Assembly (NCBI GenBank): GCA_933228675.1
Contig: OW121743.1
Location: forward strand, 57,028,406-57,092,405
Source: Stomorhina lunata
Taxonomy: Eukaryota; Arthropoda; Insecta; Diptera; Rhiniidae
DNA length: 64,000 nucleotides
Reading direction: 5' to 3'
Shown here: positions 48,511 through 60,101 of the stretch, in pieces
Numbering within the stretch: the first letter of the stretch is position 1
How the letters are laid out: each line of letters opens with the position of its first letter
Position numbers and translations under genes: made by a program
The notes under the pieces: generated by a model
What the model was told of the DNA's origin: nothing
The model's input: only the letters and a program-made list of their open reading frames with translations
The model's database searches: none

Positions 48511-49051
48511 AAATTTTAAAGGATTTCTTTAAAAGTTTTTATTAACAAAAAAAGTTAGAAACTATAGGTGGTCAAGCCCTACAAATAAAAGTTTGTCTTA
48601 ACTCCTAGGGCTTTTTCTAAGCAAAATTTTCTTTGATCAACAAAAATTTATCGAGACTTGAGTATATTTATGTCATATTCGATCGCATTAGAGTCATTTA
48701 CAGACCCATTCAGACGCATTATTTAAGCTTTATGTTCTACAGTCAATTCTTTTTCTTTTACATCGACGGCGTGTTAATGCGGTAGGAAAAGATAATATAA
48801 TACTCGTATAAAGATATTGCACTCCATGTATTTTTTGTATCAAATGTAAATTGAAGTGGATAAAGAACATAAAAAACACATATGCAGACAAGCAATTATA
48901 CATTTTATGAGCACGTGTGTATGCCTTAGCTTTCTCTCATTGGATAATCGTCTCCATTTGTTGTTTCAGAATTATAGTTAAAGCGGTATACTTTTTTTGT
49001 TATGGAGTTTTCAAAACGACCATACGGAAAATCGATTTATGGCAGGCAGAA
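48511..49051. other. Unique spacer
   Basis: AT-rich spacer with no recognised gene or repeat. Confidence 0.5.
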
Positions 49052-49102
49052 TTTGATATGTTATGCTTAGTAGCCGACTTGCTACCCAACTAAGCCACAG
49101 TA
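49052..49102 (-). mobile_element. SINE-2 head fragment (tRNA-like)
   Basis: Read on the reverse strand it gives TGTGGCTTAGTTGGGTAGC, then ACTAAGCATAACATATCA. This matches the A-box half of the tRNA-like sequence at 62424-62505. The B-box part is missing. Probably a truncated copy of the same family. Confidence 0.7.
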
Positions 49103-49126
49103 CCCTCATGTTTTTTTTTTTTTGCT

Positions 49127-49354
49127 ATTTTCGGGGTATATAACTGACTTTTGGAAGTTGGTCTTGTATGGGAGTTATGGTCAAATATGGTCGAATTCCA
49201 AATAGTTTTTGGCTTTCAATTAAATTCTAAAAAAAATATTGCTTATAAAAGACGGAATTAATATTCCAAATTGTATTTGAATTCGATTGTTGTGGTCAAA
49301 TATTATACCTTTCATATAACCCAACTACCAAAAGTCACTTAAATACCCCGAAAA
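49127..49354. mobile_element. Small inverted-repeat (fold-back/MITE) element
   Basis: The left end ATTTTCGGGGTATATAACTG and the right end, read inward, ATTTTCGGGGTATTTAAGTG are both followed by ACTTTTGG(A/T)AGTTGG. The interior (about 150 bp) includes GTATGGGAGTTATGGTCAAA, a string typical of the R family. No coding sequence, and no certain target duplication. Confidence 0.8.
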
Positions 49355-49476
49355 TCACAAAATGACACATGATCGGTGATGTTGCTTAACATAAAATTGA
49401 AAGAATTTTGTGGCTGCAAGGGGAAACATTTCGTAATAATGATAAGATTTGGTTTAAAGAGAAATAGGATTGCCTT

Positions 49477-49674
49477 TGTACCAAACAGAATGTCTGTGCC
49501 AAGTTTCATTAAATTATGGATATCCGGCCATAATTTTATGAAACATCGTTAGATTGAATGAGAAAGTGATTCTGAGTCAACCGGTATACAGGGTGTCAAA
49601 CTTATGTTTTAATGTTTTGTAAATAAACATCACCAATAAACTTATTATTCCACCTATAGTGGTGAAGGGTATAT
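49477..49674 (-). mobile_element. R-family repeat R0, partial and diverged
   Basis: It carries the pieces TGTGCCAAGTTTCATTAAAT, AAAGTGATTCTGAGTC and CACCTATAGTGGTGAAGGG in the order expected for the reverse-strand R element. The remainder is lost or diverged, and the CCGTCCGTC block is missing. Confidence 0.7.
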
Positions 49675-50172
49675 AAATGTAACTATATTTTTCTTAAAAA
49701 TTTTCTATTTAGACCCAATATTTTTACTAAAATATACTAATCAATACTTTAGTTCGTTGTTTACTCTTACCTTAAAACAATATAGCCTAATGCATCTAAA
49801 ATTAAATAAGTTTTCTACTTAAAACTAGAAAAATACCAGAACTACGAACCCACCACCAACCAACAAAACCCAACTCTAAATGACTGTCTAAAAGATGATC
49901 AACCAACATCCAGACAAATAGATTGCAGTTGCAACCGCATGACACATGTTGTTGCAAACGCAACAGAAAATACAAAAAAGCAAAACAATGCAATGCAATA
50001 CTAGCAACATGATTTTGTGGTCAAATCTGAAAAAAGAAAAGACTTGCAACACTAAAATCCTGTAGTATAAAATAACTTTACAAAATTTAAACATTTAAAG
50101 TCTTGTGGTATGTACGAGTATTGTGTAATGTTGCAGCAAAGGACCACAATAAATAGTTAAGTTTAGTCATTG
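49675..50172. other. Unique spacer
   Basis: AT-rich with a C/A-rich stretch (CCCACCACCAACCAACAAAA) near 49850-49870 and GTTGCAACCGCATG near 49926. Short reverse frames have no motif. Confidence 0.55.
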
Positions 50173-50998
50173 TTATACCCTTCACCACCATATGTGGAAA
50201 GGGTATTATAAGTTTGTGCTGATGTATGTAACGCAAAGAAATATTTGTCTTAGACCCACCTTTTAGTATACCAATAGGCTTAGAATCACTTTCTGAGTCG
50301 ATTTAGCGATGTCCGTCCGTCCATCCGTCCGTCTGTCCGTCCGTCTGATTGGCTGGCTGGACCCCCATGTAAACCTTGTAATCAAACTACAGGTCGCAAT
50401 TCTAAAGATAATTTGATGAAATTTGGCACAGATCATTTTTTTGCAATGCGACCATGGCTATTGAAATTGGTCAAAATCGGTACATTATTTCTCGTACCTC
50501 CCATAGGTCCCACTTCCCGGAATTGATATATTGGCCACAAATATAATTATTTTTTCATGAAATTTAAAATAAATACTGCTTATATAAACTAAAATTACTG
50601 TACCAAATTTCGTTGAAATCGGCCCACATTTGACCATAGCTCCCATACAAACTTTTCTTTAAAAACGCACTAAATGAGACAAAAATTCACTAAAACGCTC
50701 GTAAATCTAAAGATAATGAAAATTTTAAGCATATTTTTTGCATACATAATTTTTGTAACAACTGTAATCAATTTGCCAAATTTCGAGATAATCGGTCCAC
50801 ATTTGACCCTAGCTCTCATATAAGTCCAAATGTCGGAAACAGGTTAAATATATAAGTTTTGAGAAAATGTTTGTATGATGGCAAAATTTAGAAAATATTT
50901 ATTTGTCTTTATACAGGAAAAATAACACCTTTGACCTTAGTGGTGAAGGGTATCGTATGGTCGGGCTTGACCGACTATAGAGCTTTCTTACTTGTTTT
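50173..50998 (+). mobile_element. R-family interspersed element R1, full length (826 bp)
   Basis: It starts TTATACCCTTCACCACC and folds at once into a short hairpin with GTGGAAAGGGTA. It includes a CCGTCC/GTCTGTCC simple-repeat block, then GGCTGGACCCCCATG, CATTTGACCATAGCTCCCAT and CATTTGACCCTAGCTCTCAT. It ends TGGTGAAGGGTATCG..CGACTATAGAGCTTTC, closing with TTACTTGTTTT. It has no open frame and no terminal inverted repeats beyond the TACCCTTCACCAC / GTGGTGAAGGGTA pair. Four further copies or fragments are in the window. I associate these ends, from memory, with abundant short repeats of calyptrate flies; formal classification needs a library search. Confidence 0.88.
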
Positions 50999-51925
50999 TA
51001 GTTTTTGTTAGTATTTGCTAAAAATGTTTATAAGGTGTAAATAGAAAAATAAAGGAAAACTGCAAATATTTAAGATCCAACATGAAACACATTTCTAGGA
51101 AAAAGGGAACCAAGGGACCTTGGACAGAAAAAAAAACTACATGTGGCAAATTGAAAACAAGTTGCCCGTGTAAATATATATTTGTTTTTCTGACTTGAAA
51201 AAAACTGTGTTTAGTTTTAGTTTTCCAATATCATGATGATGTTTTATTAACTAATTTGTGTTAAGGAATCTCAAAGAATAAACTGAATTTTGTCATGATA
51301 CTAGATACTTAGGCATCTAAGACAGCATTTAATTTCTTAGCTACTTTTTTTGTAATCATGCCACATTCTATAAATATTGCAAGTGTTGCAGCTAAATGCA
51401 TGTGGAAGTAGTTATTTTTATTGCTGCTTACTTAAAGCTAAACTATCAACAACTAGAACCATACAAATTCATTAAAAATAGACTGTTCTTGTGAAAAAGT
51501 CCTCCCAAAGCTGCAGCAACAAATTGTTGCAAAAAAAGAAAACCAGCTGCAAAAGTGTTAATTACTTCAATAAGAAATAGAGAGAATAAAGAAGAAGAAA
51601 GACCTTGTGGCAAATGACTATAAACGCAGCATGCAGTCAATAAATGCATGAGAGAAGCAAGCATAAATTCATGCTTGGTTGCATGAAAACTGGCTGCAGT
51701 TGCATGAAGGCTGCCAATCGTCAGTTTTACTCCATTATTTTTTTTTTCGGAAATAAAACTTTATAATATTTGTTGTAAATAAACTTTGTCTATATGAATC
51801 CTTATAATTTTTTTGCACAATTAACACGCCTCATCAGTACTGGCAAGACAGTGGCTACAGCCTCAGCTTTTAACTTGTCGTTTGTTTTACATTACACTGT
51901 GCAAGTTAAAAAAAAAAAAATTAAA
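50999..51925. other. Unique spacer with a TGCATG cluster
   Basis: Non-repetitive, intron-like DNA. GCATG occurs five times in 310 bp: TGCATG at 51397-51402, 51645-51650, 51680-51685 and 51701-51706, plus GCATG at 51629. GCTGCAG/GTTGCA strings are also frequent. Short frames on both strands show no domain. Confidence 0.6.
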
Positions 51926-54040
51926 CAAAAGGAAGACCTAAAGGGTAAAAATAACTTGAATACGCTGATATCAACGGTGCTAGCCGTTTCTTTAGCTAAG
52001 CTCTAGTTTTCAAGATATAGCGTTATTAAAAAAATAAAGGAGGTTGTGAAATAAAAATTCGCATAACTCCAAAACTGTTTATTGAATTGAACTATGAGAA
52101 AAACCTAAATTCGGCAACAAATTTATCTTTCAGAAATATTAATTATTTTTTTAATACGATTAGTCATTTTGTAGATAAATTTTTTTGTTTGCAGAAAAAA
52201 AAAACATTTTTTTAATGGAAATTTTTGTGATTTTTCAAAAAATTATATATTTATATATTATTATATTATATATTTATATATTATATATTTGTTTTTGCAA
52301 ACAGTTGAAAAAACCAACAAAAGGGACCTTAAGTGGCTAAAAGTAACTTAAGTACGCTGAATTCAATATTGCTAGGTCAGCTCTAGTTTTCAAGATATAG
52401 CGTTATTAAAAAAATAAAGGAGTTTGCGAAATAAAAACTCGCATAACTCCAAAATAGTTCATTTAATTGAACTATGAAAAAAACCGAAATTCGATAACAA
52501 AATTGTCTTTCAGAAATACTAATTATTTTTTTAAACCGAGCAGTTGTTTTGTAGATAAATTTTTTTGTTTGCAAAAAAAAAAATATTTTTTGAAAATGCA
52601 AATTTTTTAAAAAGATATAATTTTTATTTCCAAAACTAATTGGTGTTCCTGAAAGATAATTTTGTAGCCGAATTTCGGTTTTTTTTGCCTAGTTCAAGAA
52701 AATAAACAGTTTTCGAGTTACTCGAATATTTATGGCGAAAACTCTTCCAATTTTTTATAAAGCCATATCTCGAAAACAAGAGGTAACCTAAAACAAGTAA
52801 GAAAGTGCTAAAGTCGTTCAAGCCCGACCATACGATACCCTTCATCACTAAGGTCAAAGGTGTTCTTTTTCCCGTATAAAGACAAATATTTTTGCTAAAT
52901 TTTGCTATCATACAAATATTTTCTCAAAACTTATATATTTAAGCTGTTTTCATCATTTGGACTTATATGAGAGCTAGGGTCAAATGTGTACCGATTATCT
53001 CGGAATTTGGCAAATTGATTACAGTTGTTACAAAAATTATGTATGGAAAAAATAAACTTTAAATTCTCATTATCTTCAGATTTACGAGCGTTCTAGTGAT
53101 TTTTGTCTCATTTAGTGCGTTTTGACAGAGAAGTTTGTATGGGAGCTATGGTCAAATGTGGACCGATTTCAACAAAATTTTGTACAGTGATTTATGTTTA
53201 CATAAGCAGTTAAATTTCATCAAAAACTGTTGATATTTGTGGATAATATATCAATTCCGGGAAGTAGGACCTATGGAAGTTACCATAAATAATGGACCGA
53301 TTTTGACGAATTTCAATAACCATGGTCCCACTGTCAAAAAAATGATCTGTGCCAAATTTTGTTAAATTATCTTTAGAATTTCGACCTGTACTTTGATTAC
53401 ATGGTTTACATGGGGGTCCAACCAGCCGTTCAGCCAGACGGACGGACGGACATCGCTAAATCTGCTCAGAAAATGATTCTGAGCCTATTGGTATACTAAA
53501 AGGTAGGTCTAAGACAAATATTTCTTTGCGTTACATACATCAGCACAAACTTATAATACCCTATTCACTTATGGTGGTCAAGGGTATAATAAGGGAGGTT
53601 GCGATATAAATATTCGCATAACTCGAAAACTGTTTATTTTCCAGATCTAAGTAAAAAACCGAAATTCGGCAACAAAATTATCTTTCAGAAATACAAATTA
53701 CTTTTTTAATCTGAGCGGTCGTTTTGTGGATAAATTTTTTTTGTTCGCATAAAAAAATATTTTCGAAAATATAAATTTTTATGATTTTTCAAAAAAAATA
53801 TTTTTTTTTGCAAACAAAAAAATTTGTTTCCCAAAGTAATTAGTGTTCCTGAAATTTTGATGTCGAGTTTCGGTTTTTTTACTTAGTTCAAGAAAATAAA
53901 CAGTTTTCGAGTTACGCGAATATTTATGGAGCAAACTGTTGTTCATTATTTCAAATAACGCAATAACTCGAAAACTAAAGCTAACCTGAAAATAGGGTTA
54001 GCCTCATTGAATTCGTACTTGATTTATCTTTACTGGGTCT
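51926..54040. repeat. Fold-back (inverted repeat) cluster, about three units
   Basis: A left-arm motif (TTTTCAAGATATAGCGTTAT, ATAAAGGAGGTTG, TTCGCATAACTCCAAAACTG, TTTCAGAAATA) begins near 52007, 52388 and 53592. Its complement (TGTTCCTGAAA, AATTTCGGTTTTTTT, AAATAAACAGTTTTCGAGTT) follows at about 52647-52785 and 53846-53990. The outer sequence around 52318-52395 also returns inverted at 53965-54040. Arms are ~170 bp or more. The first unit has only a left arm, and R2 is inserted between the second and third. Confidence 0.85.
52790..53589 (-). mobile_element. R-family element R2, full length (800 bp)
   Basis: Reverse-strand copy running from AAAACAAGTAAGAAAGTGC to GGTGGTCAAGGGTATAA. It has all landmarks of R1 (CCGTCCGTCTGGC, GACCTATGGAAG, GAGCTAGGGTCAAATGTG). 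It is inserted within the fold-back cluster between GAGGTAACCT and the ATAAGGGAGGTTGC of the next unit, so it is younger than that cluster. Confidence 0.88.
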
Positions 54041-54845
54041 CTCTTTTGTCTGTAAAAAAAGTTGTCAAAATCTAGCACAGTGTTATTAAAATAAATTTGT
54101 TCATGTGTAATTTAAACAAAACGAAAGAATTCCCGCTGTTTTGTTGCTTTTATTTAGCAGCTATAATCACTGACATATTGGGCTGCCGCTGCTGCTACTA
54201 TCAATGGATTTTTAATTTTTTATTTTTTTTGTAATTTTACCAATATGACATTCTATGTTTAAACGTGTCTTTAGCTAAAATAACTTAAGGGCATATTTTA
54301 AAGAAATCGAGAAGAAACAAAAAGAAAAAATGGAATTTCTGGCAAATGTCTTTAAGAGTAAAATAAATTGTTACACAACTTTTAAATAGGACTTTGATTT
54401 ATATTTATAGGCTTCCTGTCCTGGGGACAACAGAAATATAAATGGTTAATTTAACAAGGAAACTGTTTTTTTATGAGTTAAGCTAAAAAAAATAATATAA
54501 TTAACAAGTTAGAGTGTTATATTTGGCTGTGCCAAATCTTATATAACCACCAAGTTTCGAAAAAATACTCTAAAGTACTGTATTTTAAGGTACCGTACTG
54601 TACTTAAGCCTGTTCGGTACATAGTCACCTACGTAACAAAGTGTTCAGTTTGGGTCAAAGTACCTTAAGATTTTAGAGTACCTGTTAAAATAAACAATCT
54701 TTATCATAGCGAACTTTCACAAATTACGCTAAAAATAACGTACTTCGTTGAGTACTATTACGTAGTTTGTTGAGTACTTTAATGAACTCTTATGAATAGA
54801 CAACAATTAGAGAAACAGTATTGAAAAAATATAAATTAATTAAAA
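54041..54845. other. Unique spacer
   Basis: AT-rich DNA. At 54570-54790 GTACT/AGTAC strings are frequent (AAAGTACTGTATTTTAAGG, GGTACCGTACTGTAC, GAGTACTATTACG) and may be an old repeat. No gene recognised. Confidence 0.5.
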
Positions 54846-55612
54846 ACTAGTAAGAAAGTGCTATAGTCGATCAAACCCGAACATATGATACCCTTCACCA
54901 ATAAGGCCAAAGGTGTTCTTTTTCTGTATAAAGACAAATATTTGCTAAATTTTGCCATCATATAAACATTTTCTCAAAACTTATACATTTAAGCTGTTTC
55001 CGCCATTTAGACTTATATGAGAGCTAGGGTCAAATGTGGACCGATTATCTTGAAATTTTAGCAAATTGACAGTTTCTACAAAAATTATGTATACAAAAAA
55101 TTAACTTAAAATTGTCATTATCTTCAGATTTACAAGACTTTTTGTAATTTTGTCTCATTTTGGAAGAGTTTGTATGGGAGCTATGGTCAAATGTGGACCG
55201 ATTTGAACAAAATTCGGTACAGTGATTTTGGTTTAGATAAGCAGTATTTTTTCTTTTAAATTTCATGAAAAAAAATTGATATTTGTGGCCAATATATCAA
55301 TTCCGGGAAGTGAGACCTGTGGGAGGTACCATAAATAATGGAACGATTTGGTCGAATTTCAATAGTTCTTCTATTAAACAAATTATCTGTGCCAAATTTC
55401 ATCAAATTATCTTTAAAATTGCGACCTGTGCCTTGATTACTTGCCTTACATGGGGGTCCAGCCAGACGGACGGGTTGACATTACTAAATCGACTCAGAAA
55501 GTGATTCTAAACCTATTGGTATACTAAAAGGGTGGTCTAAGACAAATATTTCTATGCGTTACAAACATTAGCACAAACTAATATACCCTTTCCACCTATC
55601 GTGGTGAAGGGT
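54846..55612 (-). mobile_element. R-family element R3, near full length
   Basis: Runs from CTAGTAAGAAAGTGCTATAG to CGTGGTGAAGGGT on this strand, i.e. reverse orientation. The CCGTCCGTC block is shortened to GACGGACGGG. Open frames inside (for example 55045-55266 reverse, 55283-55504 forward) are by-products of the element and are not conserved in R1 or R2. Confidence 0.87.
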
Positions 55613-56181
55613 TTTTATATGAAAGCTATAGTCATATATGAACCGATTCCTATAAAATTTGATATACTGACCAATAGTTGCATAAAACTTCTATGTTTTA
55701 AAAAAAAGTCGTCATAGCTATTACAATTTTATTCAATTTATCTGCATTAATATGATTGCCGGGGCGGGGTTATATGGAAGCTCTAACTAAATGTGAACCG
55801 ATTTGGAACATTTTCAATACACAACTTTTTCAAGATATCGACTTTTTCAAGGTATCTTCTCTACTATATAAGGCCGATGGACGAAAATTGTGAAAACAGT
55901 TTTAATTGAGACGCGTATAAGAGAACAGTGAGACTAAGAATATTGGTACATCAATTTTGTGAAGTGTGTCTAAGTGAATAACTCTAAAGTTAATCAAAAA
56001 TATAACTTTGTAAAAACGGCAAAAAGTGTTTTAATTTTATTTTCGGTTGTTTGCAAAAAGAATTCCTTCCACGTTTTCGGAGGAATAACATAAAAATACT
56101 TTCTTGGTGTGATTTATACATTCCTTAGAAATAAAATAAATAAAACTTCGAAAAAATCGGGAAAAATTTGGATGCGATATT
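55613..56181. other. Spacer with R-like fragment and a TATA-like site
   Basis: The first part (to about 55850) contains GAAAGCTATAGTCATATATG and GGAAGCTCTAACTAAATGTG, distant relatives of R-family strings. At 55863-55871 CTATATAAGG resembles a TATA box followed by purine/pyrimidine-mixed sequence. It could be a core promoter or part of an LTR, but there is no downstream reading frame, so this is only suggestive. Confidence 0.4.
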
Positions 56182-56192
56182 AGTTAAATTCT

Positions 56193-56523
56193 GTGAAACG
56201 CCGTGGTATAGCTGGTTAGTCATCCGCCTAGCATACCAGAGGTCCCAAGTTCGATCCCCGGCCATACCCACTTGAAAAAAATAAATTTTCAAAAAAAGCG
56301 GCGGTTTTACCTCAAAACACAGCTAGCCACTGGGTATTGAGTATAAGGTTATGTAAAACATCTGAAACTAATGCATTTGCCGTTCGGAGTCGGCGTTAAA
56401 ACTTAGGTCCCTTTCAATAAGTCTAAAAATATAATATCGGATGCAGCTCATTGTCTGAAAGAAGTATCCCTTGTTCTAATTGGAATGTTGTCGGGGAATT
56501 ATATATACATATATATATATATA
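56193..56523 (+). mobile_element. tRNA-derived SINE, copy 2, with 12-bp target-site duplication
   Basis: The body starts GTGAAACGCCGTGGTATAGC and ends in a TA-rich tail. TAGTTAAATTCT occurs immediately before (56181-56192) and after (56524-56535), which fits LINE-type retrotransposition. A-box TGGTATAGCTGG and B-box AGTTCGATCCC are intact and the anticodon-loop-like CTAGCAT is kept. Compared with copies 1 and 3 it has a longer TA tail and an extra AGGTCCCTTTCAATAAGTC segment that is also in copy 3. Confidence 0.94.
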
Positions 56524-56535
56524 TAGTTAAATTCT

Positions 56536-57658
56536 AGGTCTAGTCGTTAAAAATTTTAATTTTTTCTCTTCGAATTCGAATATCTCTTAAACTAGAGGAG
56601 ATAAATCACACGTTTATAGATCTCAGCTAGCAAATTTCGTATTTATACAAATTTTTTATATCGGCTCGAAAATGAGACTTCAGGATGAAAGTTTTTAATA
56701 TTCGAAAAACCCTAGGTGCCATACTTTGAGGGCATATAACTCCTCTCTTGATAAGTCTACAAATTCCAAATTCTAAACTTAAGCTCGAATACTTCTCCTC
56801 AATGATAATCGAGTTTAATGCTTAAGAGTTCTTGATTTATTTCCCTATTTTTTTAACCTACTAAGCGATAGAGGTAATTGTCGAAATTTGAATTATTTTG
56901 AGGACTAAAACAAATCGTACTTTAAAAATTTGTTTTTTTTTCTGTAACTTTCAAACTTTTCAGCCCAAGTGTTAATTTAAACACAATTTTCTTGAATCTT
57001 CTTTAATAAAAATTAATTATATTATGGGTCATTAACAGGTAAATCTTCACAAGTAATCCATTTAGTTTAATTTAAAAACCACTTTCAACACATTTCAAAA
57101 CCTGAAAACAAAACCATTTAAATTAACCCAAAACCAAAGACACAAATCACTTTAAATACCTTTTCCGAGGCAAAGAATTTTAAATTCCCCAAAAACAAAA
57201 AAAAAAAGAAGGTTTTCTTTAATTCACATTATCTTCGATCTACAAAAAAAAAAAACAACACAAAACAAATTCCGAGAAGTTGACAAACAAAAAAATTTAA
57301 ATTTGATTGCTTTCAAATACAGCCAAAAAAAAAAACGAGCAGCCAGAAGAAGAGTTTTGGGAAAGAAACCAAATACCGGTGGCAATTTAAAACTTTTTGT
57401 TAAATCAAAATAAACAAATTTGTACTTAAATGAACCCAAATTGAAACTCTGAAACAGACGGTTTTGGTTGACTCAAAGTTGTTTGGTTGTTTCTTTGATA
57501 CTATGTTATCAAATCCATTCATCTTTTTGCCTAAATCATCTTAAGAGCTCAATAATAAATAAAAATAAAAAAATTTATTTCTGTTTTTTTTTTTCGTATT
57601 TTGGTGGCTGGCCTCCCAGGAAAAAAGGCAACGTTTTCAAAATTGAAATCGTATTTTA
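56536..57658. other. Unique spacer
   Basis: AT-rich DNA. Runs such as AAAAACAAAAAAAAAAAGAAG near 57191 and poly-A near 57246. No motif in the 71-codon reverse frame (57224-57439) or the forward frame that overlaps R4. Nothing recognised. Confidence 0.55.
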
Positions 57659-58364
57659 TTATACCCTTCACCACCACAGGTGGAAAGGGTATTATAAGTT
57701 TGTGCTCATGTATGTAACACATAGAAATATTTGTCTTAGACCCACCTTTTAGTATACACTTAGGCTAAGAATCACTTTCTGAGTCGATTAAGCGATGTCC
57801 GTCTTTCCGTCCGTCCGTCTGGTTGGCTGGCTGGACACCCATGTAAACCTTGTAAACAAACTACAGGACGCAATGCTTAAGATAATTTGATGAAATTTGG
57901 CACAAATCAGTGTTTTGATAATGGGACCATGGCTATTAAAATTCGTCAAAATCGGTCCATTATTTGTGATACCTCCCATAGGTTCCACTTCCCGGAATTA
58001 ATATGTTGGCCACAAGTATAAATATTTTTTCGTGAAACTTACAACAAATACTGCTTATGTTAATTAAAATCACTGCATCAAATTTCGTTGAAATCGGTCT
58101 ACATTTGACCATAGCTCCCATACAAACTTTTCTTCAAAAACGCACTAAATGAGACAAAAATCACTAAAACGCTCGAAAATCTAAACACAATGAGAATTTC
58201 AAGTTTGCACACATAATTTTTGTAACAACTGTAATCAATTTGGCAAATTTCGAGATAATCGATCCACATTTGACCCTAGCTCTCATATAAGTCCAAATGA
58301 CGGAAACAGCTTAAATATATAAATTTTGAGAAAATGTTTGAATAATGGCAAAATGTAGCAAATA
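57659..58364 (+). mobile_element. R-family element R4, left part
   Basis: Starts TTATACCCTTCACCACCAC with the same landmarks as R1 (CCGTCCGTCTGG, GGACACCCATG, GACCATAGCTCCCAT). It stops at CAAATA, where the composite element is inserted, and continues at 60102 with TTTGTCTTTATACAGG. Together the two parts form one complete R element. Confidence 0.9.
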
Positions 58365-58395
58365 TCTTATCTTATATTCTTAAACGAGCAAAAAT

Positions 58396-58400
<5 letters not shown>

Positions 58401-58458
<58 letters not shown>
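58401..58458. repeat. AT dinucleotide microsatellite
   Basis: About 29 uninterrupted AT units near the end of the composite element copy 2. Confidence 0.98.
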
Positions 58459-58462
<4 letters not shown>

Positions 58463-59199
58463 ACAATGGCTATCTCGAAAACGGCTCTAACGGTTTTGAT
58501 TAAATTTGAACAGTGGGTGTCTTTTTTGATGTTTGAGTCGAGTAAGAAGGGACTTAAATCTCCTAAAGTAAAAGGCATAGAAACAAAATTAATATTACGT
58601 TTTGAATAACTTTAAAAATAAGTGGACTGGTTTTTGGTACTTTTTTGAAACTATGCCCGATAGGGGGTAAAAAGTGATGAATGTAGTTCTTTGGTACTAT
58701 TTTTAAAAGGGATAGAAACAAAATTAATATTACGTTTTGAACAACTTTAAAAATATGTATACTGGTGTTTGGTACTTTTTTGAAACTATGCCCGATAGGG
58801 GGTAAAAAGTGGTGAATGTAGTTTTTTGGTACTATTTTTAACCCTCACTTATCTTTTGAACCAAAGAATATAGAAATTAACTTTGTACTAGAATCAATAA
58901 ACGTGAAAAAATATTATTAACACGTATTTGGTACTTTTTTGATTTTGGGGGGCCAAAATGGGTAAAAAAAAGAATAAAATGAAAACTTAAAATCTCATAA
59001 AGAAATATGAATAGGAACAATATATTAAGTGTGTTTTTATAAAATGTACTGAAATCAATTGGTACCAAAGAAGTACCAAATACGCAGATTGAACTTTTCA
59101 AAGATTAGGGGATAAAAAGAGGAAAAAATTGTTAATGTTATAAGTTTTAAACAAATGAATGTTTATCTGTCTGTATGTGCTTTATAGAATAGAATAGTA

Positions 59200-59950
59200 A
59201 AATATCATGTTATGCTCTTCAGCAAAGTTGTTGCGAATGAGCCAGCAAAAGTTTTTAATTAGGCATGACTATTTTCCGACAGATGGCGCCATTGAAAATT
59301 ACTCAAAATGATTTAGATCGTAAACTGTGTACTGGATCATGATATGATATTTAGGAAAGTTGTAGCGAAGTTGTATCGACGAAAGTTTCTTATTTGGTAT
59401 GATGAATTACCGACAGGTGGCGCCACTGAAAATTACTCAAAGTGAATTAAATCTTAAACTGTGTATTTGATCATGCTACGATCTTAAGCAAAGTTGTTAC
59501 GCATGAGCCAACGAAGGTTTCTTAGTTTGTATGACCAATTTCCTGAAGGTGGCGTCACTGAAAATTACTCAAAGTGAATTAAATCCTAAGCTATGTATTT
59601 GATCATGCTACGATCTTAAGCAAAGTTGTTACGCATGAGCCAACCAAGGTTTCTTAGTTTGTATGACCAATTTCCAGAAGGTGGCGCCAATGAAAATTAC
59701 TCAAAGTGAGTAAAATCGTAATCTGCACATTTCTCCATGCTGTGATCTTTAACAAAATTGTTGGTATGACTGATTTCCGACAGGTGGCGCCACTTAAAAT
59801 TACTTAAAGTTAATTAAATCGTAAACTATGCATTTGGTCATACTATGATCTTTACCAAAGTTGTTGCGCATGAGCCGACGAAAGTTTCTAAGTTGGTATG
59901 ACCAATTTCCAAAAATTATTTAAAATTAATTGAACTGTAAATTATGCATA
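59200..59950. repeat. 132-bp tandem repeat, copy 2 (inverted)
   Basis: GGCGCCA-type markers recur at 59285, 59419, 59551, 59683 and 59786, giving steps of 134, 132, 132 and 103 bp. Each unit carries the reverse complements of CTTATGCGCAACAACTTTGC-like and ACTTTGAGTAATTTTCAGT strings of the first locus. Confidence 0.93.
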
Positions 59951-60101
59951 TGATCATGTGTTGATCGGACAAAATGAATAAATTGTTTTAAAATTAAGAT
60001 ATTTGTGTGCTATGTATTTCCTATAAATCAATTTATTTGGCTAATACTTTATACAAATTTGCCTTGAAATGCTAATCCTAAAGGCTCGGTCAACCGGGTA
60101 C

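Larger units (their letters stand above)
58365..60101 (-). mobile_element. Composite repeat element, copy 2, inserted in R4
   Basis: Reverse-strand counterpart of 36509-38160. Read in reverse from 60101 it gives GTACCCGGTTGACCGAGCC, the leader with TTTTGTCCGATCAACACAT, five 132-bp units, then CTTTGGTACCAATTGA and TTACCCCCTATCGGGCATAG. It then extends further than copy 1, through a tandem doubled ~120-bp tail segment and an AT microsatellite (58401-58458), to TCTTATC at the left edge. The host sequence CAAATA/TTTGTC is joined without a gap or duplication when compared with R1-R3. This fits a Helitron-like A/T insertion, though the 3' CTRR signature is absent. Confidence 0.85.

Noticed and set aside
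55863..55871. TATA-box promoter or LTR start
   Set aside because: A single TATATAAGG in AT-rich DNA with no downstream reading frame or second LTR is not enough.
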